From: Valencia hispanica | Lineage: Eukaryota > Chordata > Actinopteri > Cyprinodontiformes > Valenciidae | Length of the DNA stretch: 64,000 nucleotides | NCBI GenBank assembly: GCA_963556495.2 | Contig: OY747703.1 | Location: forward strand, 32,332,296 to 32,396,295 | Direction of reading: 5' to 3' | Position numbers and translations under genes: made by a program | Notes under the pieces: model-generated | The model's database searches: none | What the model was told of the DNA's origin: nothing | Seen by the model: the letters and a program-made list of their open reading frames with translations, nothing else | Shown here: positions 54,336-64,000 of the stretch, piece after piece | Layout: every line of letters begins with the position of its first letter | Position numbering within the stretch: the stretch's first letter is position 1

Positions 54336-55592
54336 CTACACAGAAGAATTTCTCAGCGGAAAGTCGGGATCACAAATCAAAATATGATTTTTACGATGTG
54401 CTTACTGAAAGCGGAGGAGGGCACCTCTGTACCGCTCCCTTCAAAGCTCTCTGTTTGCACTCGTAACGCAAATTAGATGTAGGCTAGAAAAATATTTGGT
54501 TAAAAATAGTTTTATCTTAGTTTTTTTCCGCGATTAGTTTTCAAAGGATAGCACTTGTTGGATTTGATGCACATATATATCATCTGTTGGGTACCAGCCG
54601 GTAATTGAGACGAATTTCTTTTCGTCTGCACCTGTCAGAACAAACTTTGATATTTTAGGCTGTATTTAAAGGCTTGAATAAACTAGACGTTCTAAAAAGC
54701 TTAGCTGGAAAAATGCTTCATGTGGCTTAATCATGCCGTGGACGCGTTTTGTAATGAACACTGACACATGCATGTATGAAAAGCCGAACTGAAATACTAT
54801 TGCGGATTATATGAACTGTTTTTAGCCATATCATAGGAAATTATACATCTTAATGGCTCTCAACAATGATTAATGGTCACAAAATATCTGCATCTTCTTT
54901 AGATCAATGCTTCCCCCTCCAATAAACGTCCATAGGCTCAATTAAAAAAAATGTATTTAGTGATACATTTAGAATGATTGAATTTAGATTTTGAGTTTTT
55001 CACAGTGTTGTTGTCAGTAATGGGACATTGTTCTGGGACATCAGGCAATCTTAGGGGTTTTCCATATAGCCTACGCTTAATGTGAGATAACTATAATATT
55101 TGGATTTAAGTTTTTAATTTGGTTTGCCAAGTGTTAGTATTTTTGACAGAATGTGTTTACTATTTTATTTAATCATTTTGTATTCATTGATTAAGCGCTT
55201 TAAAATGTCCCGATTGGTCTGATCAGAAGCGCGATAATTATGTGAACGCTTTAGCCCAGCTCTGTTTGGGAACACTGTGGTTTAATTGAGTCCGCAACAT
55301 CTGGCAGGGAACGAAAAAGAGAAATAACGTGATTGCGTTCATTTGCATCATGGATTTTTTTTTTTCTCACATCGCGCTTATGCGCCTCATTTATGTTAAT
55401 ATGCTTAGATAATTTGATCTTCGCAATCGCAGTCGTTCAAGTTTCTTTTCACAAATTTAATACCTTGATTAAGCCACTTGGACTTAGGATGCATGTGTAA
55501 AAGAAATTAGCATAATTTGAAGTTTAAATGCTGAGAAATTGTGGCGGGCAAAGAAAAAACCTACTAAAGTAAATATCTATAGGATATATTAA
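54336..55592. other. Intergenic sequence, nothing recognised
   Basis: Unique AT-rich sequence without repeats. A conserved non-coding element is possible but cannot be judged without alignments. Confidence 0.35.
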
Positions 55593-55696
<104 letters not shown>

Positions 55697-56387
55697 CCCA
55701 AGTCGGTTTAAAACGAGCAAGCAACTATGCTATAGCTTTTACTGAGATGATGAAGAACCAGAGATCGGCCCTCTGCCCAATATGAGAAGACATTCCAAGC
55801 TGCAGACTGGAGTTGTACTTCAGAAATTTGGATAAAGTTGCTTCAGTTCACAAGAAGCAGTAGGATGAATGGTTGGAGATTGAGGGAAGAGAGTCAGAGT
55901 CGTTGAGGAGATTTTGGAACAGAAGTTTCATCTATGGAATTGTAACTGCATTTTATTTTTAATATATCTTTCATTTTTCTTAACCACAAATCCTTGCATC
56001 AAGGAGTTTTCGTTTGGTAAGAATCTTTTAATCTATACTATGGCTACAAGTTTCTGGTTCCGGACTAGGTAATTAATGAAGGACAGCTGGTGATGTTTCT
56101 AATGTGACAATAGTAGGCCAAATTCAGTTGTGGGTTTTTTTTGTTTAAATTTTATTTAAAAAAAAAAATTAAACATCCCCTTTCATCAAATACTAGACGT
56201 TTATTTTTTTACAGAAAATAACATAAAATGATGACTATAGTAGAAAACACAAAATGAAGAGTAAGAATCCTAAAATCCGTTACATTCTTTTAGAACATCT
56301 TTTTTTAAAGTTATCCCATTGTGAGGCTCCGCTCAACTAGGCTATATAATGCGGAATAACATGAAAAACTTTTTCAAGCAGCATACA

Positions 56388-56474
<87 letters not shown>
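56388..56474. repeat. (ATT)n microsatellite, about 87 bp
   Basis: A second ATT array lies 0.7 kb from the first in the same orientation. The surrounding sequences are not alike, so they are independent expansions. The poly-Asn frame on the - strand is an artefact. Confidence 0.97.
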
Positions 56475-57059
56475 TCCCAAACGGCCCGGTAACCGAATTT
56501 TTTTTTCTCTCATTTTAGGATCAACTTTTTTTGTTGTGACCAATCTCTGTCATTGTTATTTACAATAATCGAAGCAACTCATGTCTAAAATTTGGCTATT
56601 TAGTTATATTTAGGCCTATATAGAATCATTTATTTTTATTTTTTTCTGGCTGAAACTTTCATGCCCAAACCTACTTTGAATTAACCAATAACTGGTGTTT
56701 AGGCTATATATGAAATGATGTAAATAGTTTAAAAAAAATAATGAAATAAAATGAACTATAAAAAAGGTCATTCAGGCTTCATTTGCAAGTTGTTGTTTTT
56801 TTAATAGGTAGACTATGCGCTTAACCTGGCCTATATAAATAATCTTCCAAAATAAATACATTGATTTGTACAGTTAAAATGTCCAACACTTTCATTAAAC
56901 ATTCAGCAGAAAAGTATTTAGTTACATGTAGCCATATTCTTTTTATTTATTTATCACTTTTTGGGAGACATGTATTCAGTGAGACGATTCTGCGCGGGTA
57001 AAAAAATAGGCCACCATTTTACCCCAGAAAGAATTTACCCACAGTCCCCTCCTACACTT

Positions 57060-57288
57060 AGAAACATCATCCACGTAGCAACGGCTGAGCCAATGGGCGT
57101 CCAGTTAGTGGTTCATCCGTATGCCGGTTTCTTAGCAACGCTGTAAAAAAAATTGTGCTGACGTCCATTCTGTTCGAGACTATTATGGTCTGTCGGGAAT
57201 TCTGGAGGAGGGAGGAGAGAGAAGAGGAGAGGGGCTATCTGCTCGACTAGCGCCTATCAGGCTAACAGTAGGTAGCACTGGAGTAAAC
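57060..57288 (+). promoter_or_regulatory. Probable cbx8 promoter and 5' UTR
   Basis: It contains a CCAAT box at 57090-57094, a CRE-like TGACGT at 57159-57164 and two direct AGCAAC half-sites (GTAGCAAC at 57075 and TTAGCAAC at 57132) of the kind bound by RFX factors. A purine-rich GGAGGGAGGAGAGAG 5' UTR leads to the ATG at 57289. No TATA box is seen. Confidence 0.55.
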
Positions 57289-60085
57289 ATGGAGCTGTCT
57301 GCCGTCGGGGAGAGGGTGTTCGCGGCCGAGTCTATCATCAAGCGGAGGATAAGGAAGGTAGGAGGGAGGTGCAGCTGCTTCTCTCCCCCCGTGGAGAGCC
57401 GAATACGGCATTAACACCAGCGTACTGTAACACTGTTGTTGCTTCTGAAAGCTAACCGAGGTCTGCTCTGTTTCTGCTGGCATGCAGGGTCGGATTGAGT
57501 ACCTGGTGAAATGGAAGGGATGGTCGCCCAAGTAAGTGGTGCTACACCGACTCTTTCACACGTTCTCGACCCGCTGCAGAGCTGTCGGTGCGCTGTCCGT
57601 GGCTAGCTCGCCGAAGCTAGCGGGATTAAAATCATCGCGATGGGTTTTAGCTCTGGGGCTAACGAGTCCGTCCGCTCACAGACCTGTCAGTCTGATTTAA
57701 TGCTCTACTCCGCAGATACAGCACCTGGGAACCAGATGAGAACATTTTGGACTCCCGCTTGTTTGCCGCGTTCGAGCAGAGGTAATTTTATTATCCCTCG
57801 TCGCATGTTAGCATTTCTGCACAGAGCCATTAAACGAATGCGATAAGTGTGCGTACAGTGTGCTTCGTGGACTTTGCTCCTTTGACACTTTAAGTGTTGG
57901 TGTGTTTTATTTCCATAGAGAGCGTGAAAGAGAGCTGTATGGGCCTAAAAAGAGGGGACCGAAACCAAAGACGTTTCTGCTTAAGGTGAATTTATCACGA
58001 TGAGATTTTACGGCTTCTTCGTGTTGCTCTGTGCGGTTCTTTGCTTGGATTCCCAACGAGTGCCAGTCAGAGCCAGCCCAAGGTTCCCGGAGGCCCCAAA
58101 CAGATTATTTTGGAGCTTTTTTTTCTGCTACTGTTTTTTTTACTTGTTTGGTAAGGGGGAAACGGAAAATGCAATAGAAGGATAATGAACCTTGTAGGAC
58201 CATAAATATGAACAAGTCCATATTTGTGTCTTTTGTTGTTGGGAAGCGTTTTCTTGTTGCTGTCTGCTGACATTTTTTATTTAGTTCCCTTTTAGTATCT
58301 ATTTGTAACATAAATATGGGAAATAATAAAATCATATAAATCAACATAATTTCCTTTGGAAGTCCAACTCCTGTTAAACCCACCTGCCACCATTGACCTC
58401 AGCTTTCCATCCTTGATTATTTTTACATTCAGCACAGATTTGTTTACAGCTATAGTGAACCAATAAAGAATTAACTGTATCACGCTATGTAATTTATTAA
58501 ATAAATTGCACTTAGGATAAAGGGCTTATTTTAAATGCATTTATATTTATTCTCTTAGTAATATTTAATTTCTGTAGTCATTCTATAAATTTTACTGAGC
58601 TCAAGGTCCTTAAAAGAAAGTTAGAATATTCCAACTGGATTTCTCTTTATTTGTGCTATAATCTGTATGTACATAGTGAATTTAGGCAATTTGGGGGGGG
58701 GGGGGGGGGGGGGTCTTGATATTAAGAAAAAGGATTGAGTTAATATTTTAACTATTTCCAGAATATGAAGCGTAATATTTGTCCAAATTATTTAAATCAG
58801 AATAAATACACAGTTTATAAATCTTTTCTTTTATTATACTTTTCTGAGAGAAAGGGCCAGTCTTGATGTTTCATTCTATCAATCAACCACAGAAAAAAGG
58901 CTGTTACTTTCTGATTTATCTACTAATGGTTGAAGTGCACCTAAAATTTTTCTACCACTGTGTCTGATCAAAACTTAACAGCTTGCTGTCATGGTAACCA
59001 TAAAAAAATGCTCTATTAATAATTTGTATGGAGCTTTTCCAAGGACAGACCTGTTGTTACAATAGCTTTGATTTAATCTGAAAAGAAAATATGTTTGCCT
59101 CAGAGCTGACAAGGCTGTATCTTGTAATCTAATCAGTTTTTTTGGTGCATTTTTATGCTGGAGTGATATCCCAGGGGCATATGATGGAAAAGTACCTCAA
59201 CATTCGCAGATATCCAAAACAAATAAAAGCGCTTATTTTGATATAATTTCTTTCTTCAAGGCCCAGACTAAAGATAAAACCAAGTCCTACGAGTTCAGGA
59301 GCGAGGCAGTCCGAGGGATGCACATCACCTACCCAATCCCCGAGCCAGTCTTCACCCCCAGGGCTAGAGAAGGCCTGAGAGCTGTCGTTCCCACCATCTT
59401 CCCGCCGAGCACTGTCAACCGTGGAGAAAGCATGCGTGTGCGACCGCCTCAACTGAGTCCCCTCGAGCACCAGAGGTCTTCCCTTCTACAGACAGGTTCA
59501 GACGGACACGTCCAAACACCCAAAAAGAGGGGGCCGAAGCCAAAGCCCCTCTTTGTAGACGGCGACTGCAGCCCGGTCGTCTCGGAGCCATTCAAGAGAA
59601 GAGGAGAGGAAGAGGAGAGCCACTGTCCTTACAAACTGTCCAAATTCCACAGTGATGAAGAGATGAGGTTGAACCATTCTCACAGCCATAAACGCCACCA
59701 TCACCACCACCACTATTATCATCATCATCATCACCACCATTCACAGAAGGTCCCCAGCGGGAGTTCCTACAAACAGCTCCATTCTCACCGCAGCACAGAC
59801 CCACACAGGACTAAAAGTGGCCGGAGCTACCTGGCGGCAGCGCACTTCAAGCACCACCACAAAGCGAGCCTGAGTCGACCCAGCGAGTTCCCGCAGGTGG
59901 AAAAGCCTTACTTTCTGGACAGGCAGTCTCCGACCAAGTTCGACGGCGACCAGGACGAAGCGACCTGGAGGCCGTGCCTCAGCAACGTGGAGAAGGTGCT
60001 GGTGACGGACGTGACCGCCAACTTCCTGACTGTCACCATCAAGGAGAGCAGCACCTCGAAGGGCTTCTTCAAGGACAAAAGATGA
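57289..60085 (+). CDS. cbx8: Chromobox protein 8 (Polycomb PRC1 reader)
   Basis: There are five coding exons: 57289-57357, 57488-57531, 57716-57781, 57919-57985 and 59261-60085, all GT-AG, 1071 nt, 356 aa (human CBX8 is 389 aa). The start ATG (A at -3, G at +4) opens [16 protein letters not shown], the CBX8 signature. The chromodomain keeps cage residues F11, W32 and W35 and the sequence [20 protein letters not shown]. An AT-hook-like KKRGPKPK at 70-77 is followed by TFLLKAQ, and a second KKRGPKPK lies at 170-177. A His-rich tract, more than 15 His with two Tyr, spans about 221-243. The C-box near 318-356 ([18 protein letters not shown], then GFF) binds RING1/RNF2 in the family. The protein should act in nuclear PRC1 as an H3K27me3 reader. 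Whether this is the a or b teleost copy cannot be told. Confidence 0.96.
58693..58713. repeat. Poly-G tract in cbx8 intron 4
   Basis: A run of 21 G, comparable to the one at 11612-11631. The true length is uncertain. Confidence 0.93.
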
Positions 60086-60715
60086 TTCTAGAAGTTTATG
60101 GGATATTTAAGCAAAGCTGTTTTTTTTTGTATGTAATGTATAAAGGCAAATTACCTAATGTTCATATGTGTGTATATATATATATATATTAAAAAAAGTT
60201 TGGCATATATTTAATGTTTTGACCAAATGAAGTCTATTTTACCTGAGGCATCAGGGAATGTGACGTTTGCTTTTCAGCAGAGCTTCTTTCTGTACAAAGC
60301 TCCTAAATTTAACAATTTTTCCAAGTAAAACCAGCAAGAATGTTTTTTTTGTTTTGTTTTATTTTTTCCCCTCACATCTTCTAAGCTGAGTTCAAAACAA
60401 AATGAAGCCCAAATTCTATATTTAGTCTGTTATTTGTACTAGTTAGACAGACAGCAATTAATAAAAAATATTAACTGGAGCACTTTGAGTTCAGAAGAAA
60501 TAAAAAAATGTTTTGTTCTAACGAGTTTTGTAATGTCTTACATTTCTAACAAATCTTTCACAAAAAGGAAACTTTTTTTTTTCAAAGTGCATATATTAAA
60601 ATGTTCCGATTAATATACATTTGTACATTTTTATAGAAATGTTTGCTGTAACACAAAGTTGTCAGACTGCTTTTTAGATGCTTTTCAATAAACCAGTACA
60701 GTTTCTGATGTCTTG
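60086..60715 (+). terminator. cbx8 3' UTR with polyadenylation signal
   Basis: AT-rich sequence follows the TGA stop. AATAAA at 60687-60692 is followed by a T/GT-rich segment (GTTTCTGATGTCTTGAG and TGGTCTGTTTTTATTCC), giving a 3' UTR of about 620 bp. An upstream AATAAA near 60500 could be an alternative site. A short (TA)n lies at about 60174-60189. Confidence 0.65.
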
Positions 60716-61920
60716 AGTATCATGGTCTGTTTTTATTCCAGTCCAGGCCTTCTTCCAAACTTGGGCTAAATAAATGGAGAGGCTGAAAATCCTCCTAAAA
60801 TTCAAATTGGTCTAAATGTCCATTTTCTTCATCATTGCTTCCCTATAAGAGTTTCGGCTATAGGTTAGATTTAATCAAAGAAACTAAAGAAAGTGCAGCT
60901 AGTTTCTCTAAAACTGCAGTTGCGATGCTTTATTTGACAGGTTCTCATTTTAACTCTTGACAACTAACCTTGACCTAAACATTCCCGTAGTATTTATTTA
61001 AGTATTCGGCGTCACTTAAAGTGGTCTGTTTCTGCGTATTTTGATGGAAACGAATCTCAGTGGGTCATTTCTCCGCTGGTTTGTATTGTCTCATGAAAAG
61101 TGTCTGTGTTGCAGTTCCGCCTGTGTGCAGCGCCTCTCTGCGAGTTTTTATTTATAGAGCCCATGAGACATAATGCGCTAAATTCAGCCTCAACTGCGTG
61201 CTTTACCCGGCGCTGTCTATTTATTATGACAGGTAGCAAACGCTCATTAATAAAACAGTGTGTTTTAATGAAACTCTTATTTGGGTGACACAATGGCTTT
61301 ATTGAATGTGCAATGGACCACTTACCTTACTGAGGTATAATAAAGGACTCGCACGGTTTTATTTATCCACTGTCAATTTATTTAATTTCGCCATCAGTTG
61401 CTACTCAGTGAAAAGATCACACAAACTACAGCTACAAAAATGCGTATAGCTACACTCTTCTACATGAGGCATTTTATTAGTTTGTCTTCACGTGTTAGAA
61501 GAAAATAATAGGAAGAAAAGTTTTTGCATTTTCTTTTTTTTTTTTTTATGATGGCTTCTTTTTTCAGTTGCCTCCGTGAAATCCGTGTTCAGCCGCTCCT
61601 GGTCGGTTTCTGCAAAAAGAGAAAAACAGAAATCACACATGGGCTAAGATCTCGTTTGATCAAAGCGAAATAAGCAAATTGTTGGTGACGGAATAAGACA
61701 GCTTGATGACGAGTTTACGTTTAATCTATTTTAAGTGTTGTTTTTTTTGTTTGTTTTTTTTGTTTTGTTGCTATTTTCCAGAATGAAGCAGCACCTTCTC
61801 ACTGTCTTAGTTTGGACCAGGCGTTTCTTAGTTTGGAGAACTTCTTCAAACTAAAAAGCTCTGCCTATTTATTGGTCTAAATAAATAAAGATCTGAATTG
61901 AGCTGAGCCAAAAATACAAC
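60716..61920. other. Intergenic sequence, nothing firm
   Basis: No supported gene. On the - strand at about 61571-61620 there is an acceptor-like pyrimidine run and TTTTTGCAG followed by a 15-codon open stretch ending in TGA, too short to call an exon. Confidence 0.35.
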
Positions 61921-61927
61921 AAAGAAA

Positions 61928-62019
<92 letters not shown>

Positions 62020-62030
62020 GAAAGAAAGAA
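61921..62030. repeat. (GAAA)n microsatellite, about 110 bp
   Basis: About 26 AAAG units with one interruption near the right end. The Phe/Leu/Ser-rich frame on the - strand is an artefact. Confidence 0.97.
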
Positions 62031-62100
62031 GACCTTTGCGGACACGTTATTTGGTACGCTACACATGCCTCTACAGGCTATAAGCTCTGATTGATACGGT

Positions 62101-62106
62101 TTTATT
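62101..62106 (-). terminator. Polyadenylation signal for the - strand reading frame
   Basis: AATAAA on the - strand (TTTATT on +), about 125 nt past the TGA stop of the 57-codon frame, a spacing typical of a short terminal exon. Confidence 0.4.
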
Positions 62107-62230
62107 AAGATGTTTGATCAGACGATTGAGGCTTGTAAAATACTGAACACAACTAAAGCTTTTCTTAGCCTACTTAGCAGCGCACAGATTGAACAGTGAG
62201 TCTGGAGTCTGGTGGAGACCTTGGTGCTGC

Positions 62231-62404
62231 TCAGACCGGGTGTCCGTGGTTCCTGTCGCAGCGCGGGGGGCAGTGGGGGTTCAGCCAGTACTCCAGGTTG
62301 GTCTCCTGGGCCCTCTGGTCCAGAGCCTGCATGTGGAGCAGATGTTCCTGTAGAGACACAGAGTCACCAGAAAGAAGCTCGGTGAGCTGATGGATGCGGT
62401 TCAT
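62231..62404 (-). CDS. Short - strand reading frame, possible terminal exon of an unrecognised gene
   Basis: Fifty-seven codons run from an ATG (62402-62404) to TGA (62231-62233), just below common ORF-length cut-offs. The sequence is more GC-rich than its surroundings. The N-terminal two thirds read as an amphipathic helix (MNRIHQLTELLSGD, then LQEHLLHMQALDQRAQET), followed by NLEYWLNPHCPPRCDRNHGH. A strong acceptor-like TCTCTACAG lies inside at 62348, so the true exon may begin at 62347 with Glu-His-Leu-Leu. An in-frame TAG precedes the ATG by four codons. A polyadenylation signal follows at 62101-62106. I do not recognise the protein. It could be the 3' exon of a gene running leftward from beyond the window, a small protein, or chance. 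Confidence 0.35.
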   Translation of the reverse strand: MNRIHQLTELLSGDSVSLQEHLLHMQALDQRAQETNLEYWLNPHCPPRCDRNHGHPV

Positions 62405-63639
62405 GCACACAGGAAACTAATCGGAGGATCACAGAGTCAGAGTGAAACCCCGCTGGTTTCAGCTCCAGCTTACTGAGAAAGTGAAACTACAGAGGTGAGT
62501 GCAGCTGAACAAAGCCGAAACATCCCAATACGTTTATATTACCCCCAAAAGGCTTTTATTTCAACAGCTTTGTAAAATGACTGAACAACTAAACCTGATA
62601 GGCCTTCTTCTTAAAACGAGCTGTTGCATACAGCAGATAATAACCCCCCCACCCTGCGGCCCGGGTCCCCTGTTCTTATAATCACCTTCTTTATGCGGCA
62701 GCCTGCGAACACAATAATAAAGGACAGCTGAGCTGTTGTCCACAGCGGTGCGTGATAGCGCCCCCAGACATCATTATTATAAAATAGAGAGGGGGTAGAA
62801 AAAAAAAAAAACTAATCTCCACACTTTCGCCAAAGTGAATTCAGATCTTTGAATCTTTGAAAACATGGGGGCCTTTTCGGGATGGTGATATTCCACTGCT
62901 TCCACATATACACATGTGGGGTGAAATGCAAAGTACGCAAACAAACATGATGATTCATTTCACAGCAACCCAGATGCACAAATGCTGTGTTTCACATTCA
63001 CATCGGCTCAGAAAGTTTAACACAAGCCAGTATTTGTTTCTTGCTTGGACTAATAGAGATCATGTTTGTTAAGTATAGGCCTGCTGATGCAGTTTAATGC
63101 AGATTCACACATTTGCATTTACTATTTGTTGTATTTTGTCCGAGCTGAAGCTGAAGAACATGACACTTTGGCAGTGCAAGTGGCACTTCCTGCATAAATT
63201 ACCCCCTGGATGCCTTTTTGCATACCATCATAAGCTCTCCCTTCCCATGCTCCCCCACAGACAAACAAATTAAACGTAGACTACACTCCTCCCCAAAAAG
63301 GGGGCGGTTCTGCAAAAAACGCAAACATATTAATCACGTGGAGAAAGAGGCTTTTTTTTTGTTCAATGTTTGGTCAAAAGCTTCAAATCAGACCACTCCG
63401 TGCAATTAGCACCCTGCCTTGTATGGCGTGTTTTCTGACAATGTGTACACTGTGCACAACACTGTGGGGGAGCCCATTCCCCATTCACTGGAAATGCACA
63501 CAAAAAAAGCAATGTGCTCAGACCACCCACACATCCTGTGCCACCCAATGAGCGGCAGCCAGATTTCTACGTGAAATCTGAAAGAAATATAAGAAGGTGA
63601 TGATGCTATGAACTCTAACAAGGTTTTTCGGGACCGTTG
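62405..63639. other. Intergenic sequence, nothing recognised
   Basis: No further exon of the - strand frame could be placed with confidence, and no cbx2 coding sequence was seen. Confidence 0.4.
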
Positions 63640-63780
63640 GAAGAGAGAAAAAGGCCCACAGCATCACACATCCTCCTCCGTACATATTGTTCTCGAGGAG
63701 CTTTTCCACACGTTTCGTGCTCGATCCATCTAAAGTGTTTGTTGCTGTATGAGCTAAGCAGACAGGTTCAACTAAAATCT
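63640..63780 (-). mobile_element. Tc1-like fragment
   Basis: GAGAAAAAGGCCCACAGCAT + CACACATCCTCCTCCGTACA and GAGGAGCTTTTCCACACGTT match blocks of fish Tc1-family elements read on the reverse strand. Only a fragment is present near the window edge. Confidence 0.45.
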
Positions 63781-64000
63781 CGAATTTACATTTGTGATGG
63801 CATAGGTTTTGATCAACTGCTTATAAACAAGGACTCATTTAGACTGATGGAAACACTTCAGCCCTCTGGTATTTATTCGGCAAACAAGCTCACAGCTGAA
63901 AAGCATCTTCAGAGCAGATCAGAAAAAAAGAGAAATATAGAACAGGTGACAGGAATGACAGTCATTGCACAGTCTGATTAACTTAAATTAGGGATTTTTT

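Noticed and set aside
56337..56543. Poly-Asn protein on the - strand
   Set aside because: Translation of the ATT microsatellite.
61571..61620. A possible extra - strand exon after an acceptor-like TTTTTGCAG
   Set aside because: Only about 15 codons before a stop, and it lies downstream of the polyadenylation signal of the nearby - strand frame.
61869..62066. Phe/Leu/Ser repeat protein on the - strand
   Set aside because: Translation of the GAAA microsatellite.

Overview
The window looks like nuclear DNA of a ray-finned fish, most likely a percomorph teleost. Its genes are split by GT-AG introns. It holds fish-type repeats (L2/CR1-group LINEs, tRNA-derived SINEs, Tc1/mariner, hAT-like and Harbinger-like DNA elements) and long (GT)n, (ATT)n and (GAAA)n microsatellites. 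No bacterial, organellar or viral gene organisation is visible.

Two complete protein-coding genes stand out, both on the + strand and both Polycomb chromobox genes: cbx4 (five coding exons, 43496-48980, 567 aa) and cbx8 (five coding exons, 57289-60085, 356 aa). Their first four exons have the same lengths (69, 44, 66 and 67 bp), and a long last exon ends in the C-terminal Polycomb repressor (C-box) motif. By family knowledge both proteins bind H3K27me3 through an N-terminal chromodomain and RING1/RNF2 through the C-box, so they are alternative readers for canonical PRC1; CBX4 also acts as a SUMO E3 ligase. Order and orientation fit the conserved vertebrate CBX2-CBX8-CBX4 cluster. CBX2 would be expected beyond the right edge but is not seen here.

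Layout: 1-43 kb is a gene-poor flank. It contains two very long GT tracts (about 4-4.8 kb), SINEs at 5.3, 9.4 and 40.8 kb, a Harbinger-like element with TAA target duplications (8.0-8.75 kb), Tc1 remnants, a 133-bp fold-back (20.9 kb), a nearly full-length but frameshifted LINE on the - strand (21.1-26.0 kb), truncated LINE copies (29.4 and 33.5 kb) and an isolated CpG-rich block with a consensus CArG box (38.6-39.3 kb). At 42966-43115, just upstream of the cbx4 promoter, lies a chimeric 150-bp insertion. It joins a copy of sequence from 41388-41434 to an identical copy of cbx4 exon 3 plus its splice donor. The 49-57 kb interval between the genes carries an hAT-like MITE, a full-length Tc1 carcass with TA duplications, a long imperfect hairpin, a CpG-rich promoter-like block at 54.1-54.3 kb and two (ATT)n arrays. 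To the right of cbx8 a possible terminal exon on the - strand (57-aa reading frame, 62231-62404, with a nearby polyadenylation signal) may belong to an unrecognised gene.

The strongest candidates for something undescribed are the chimeric exon-3 duplication and the small - strand reading frame. The rest is mostly ordinary teleost repeat landscape around a conserved Polycomb gene pair.
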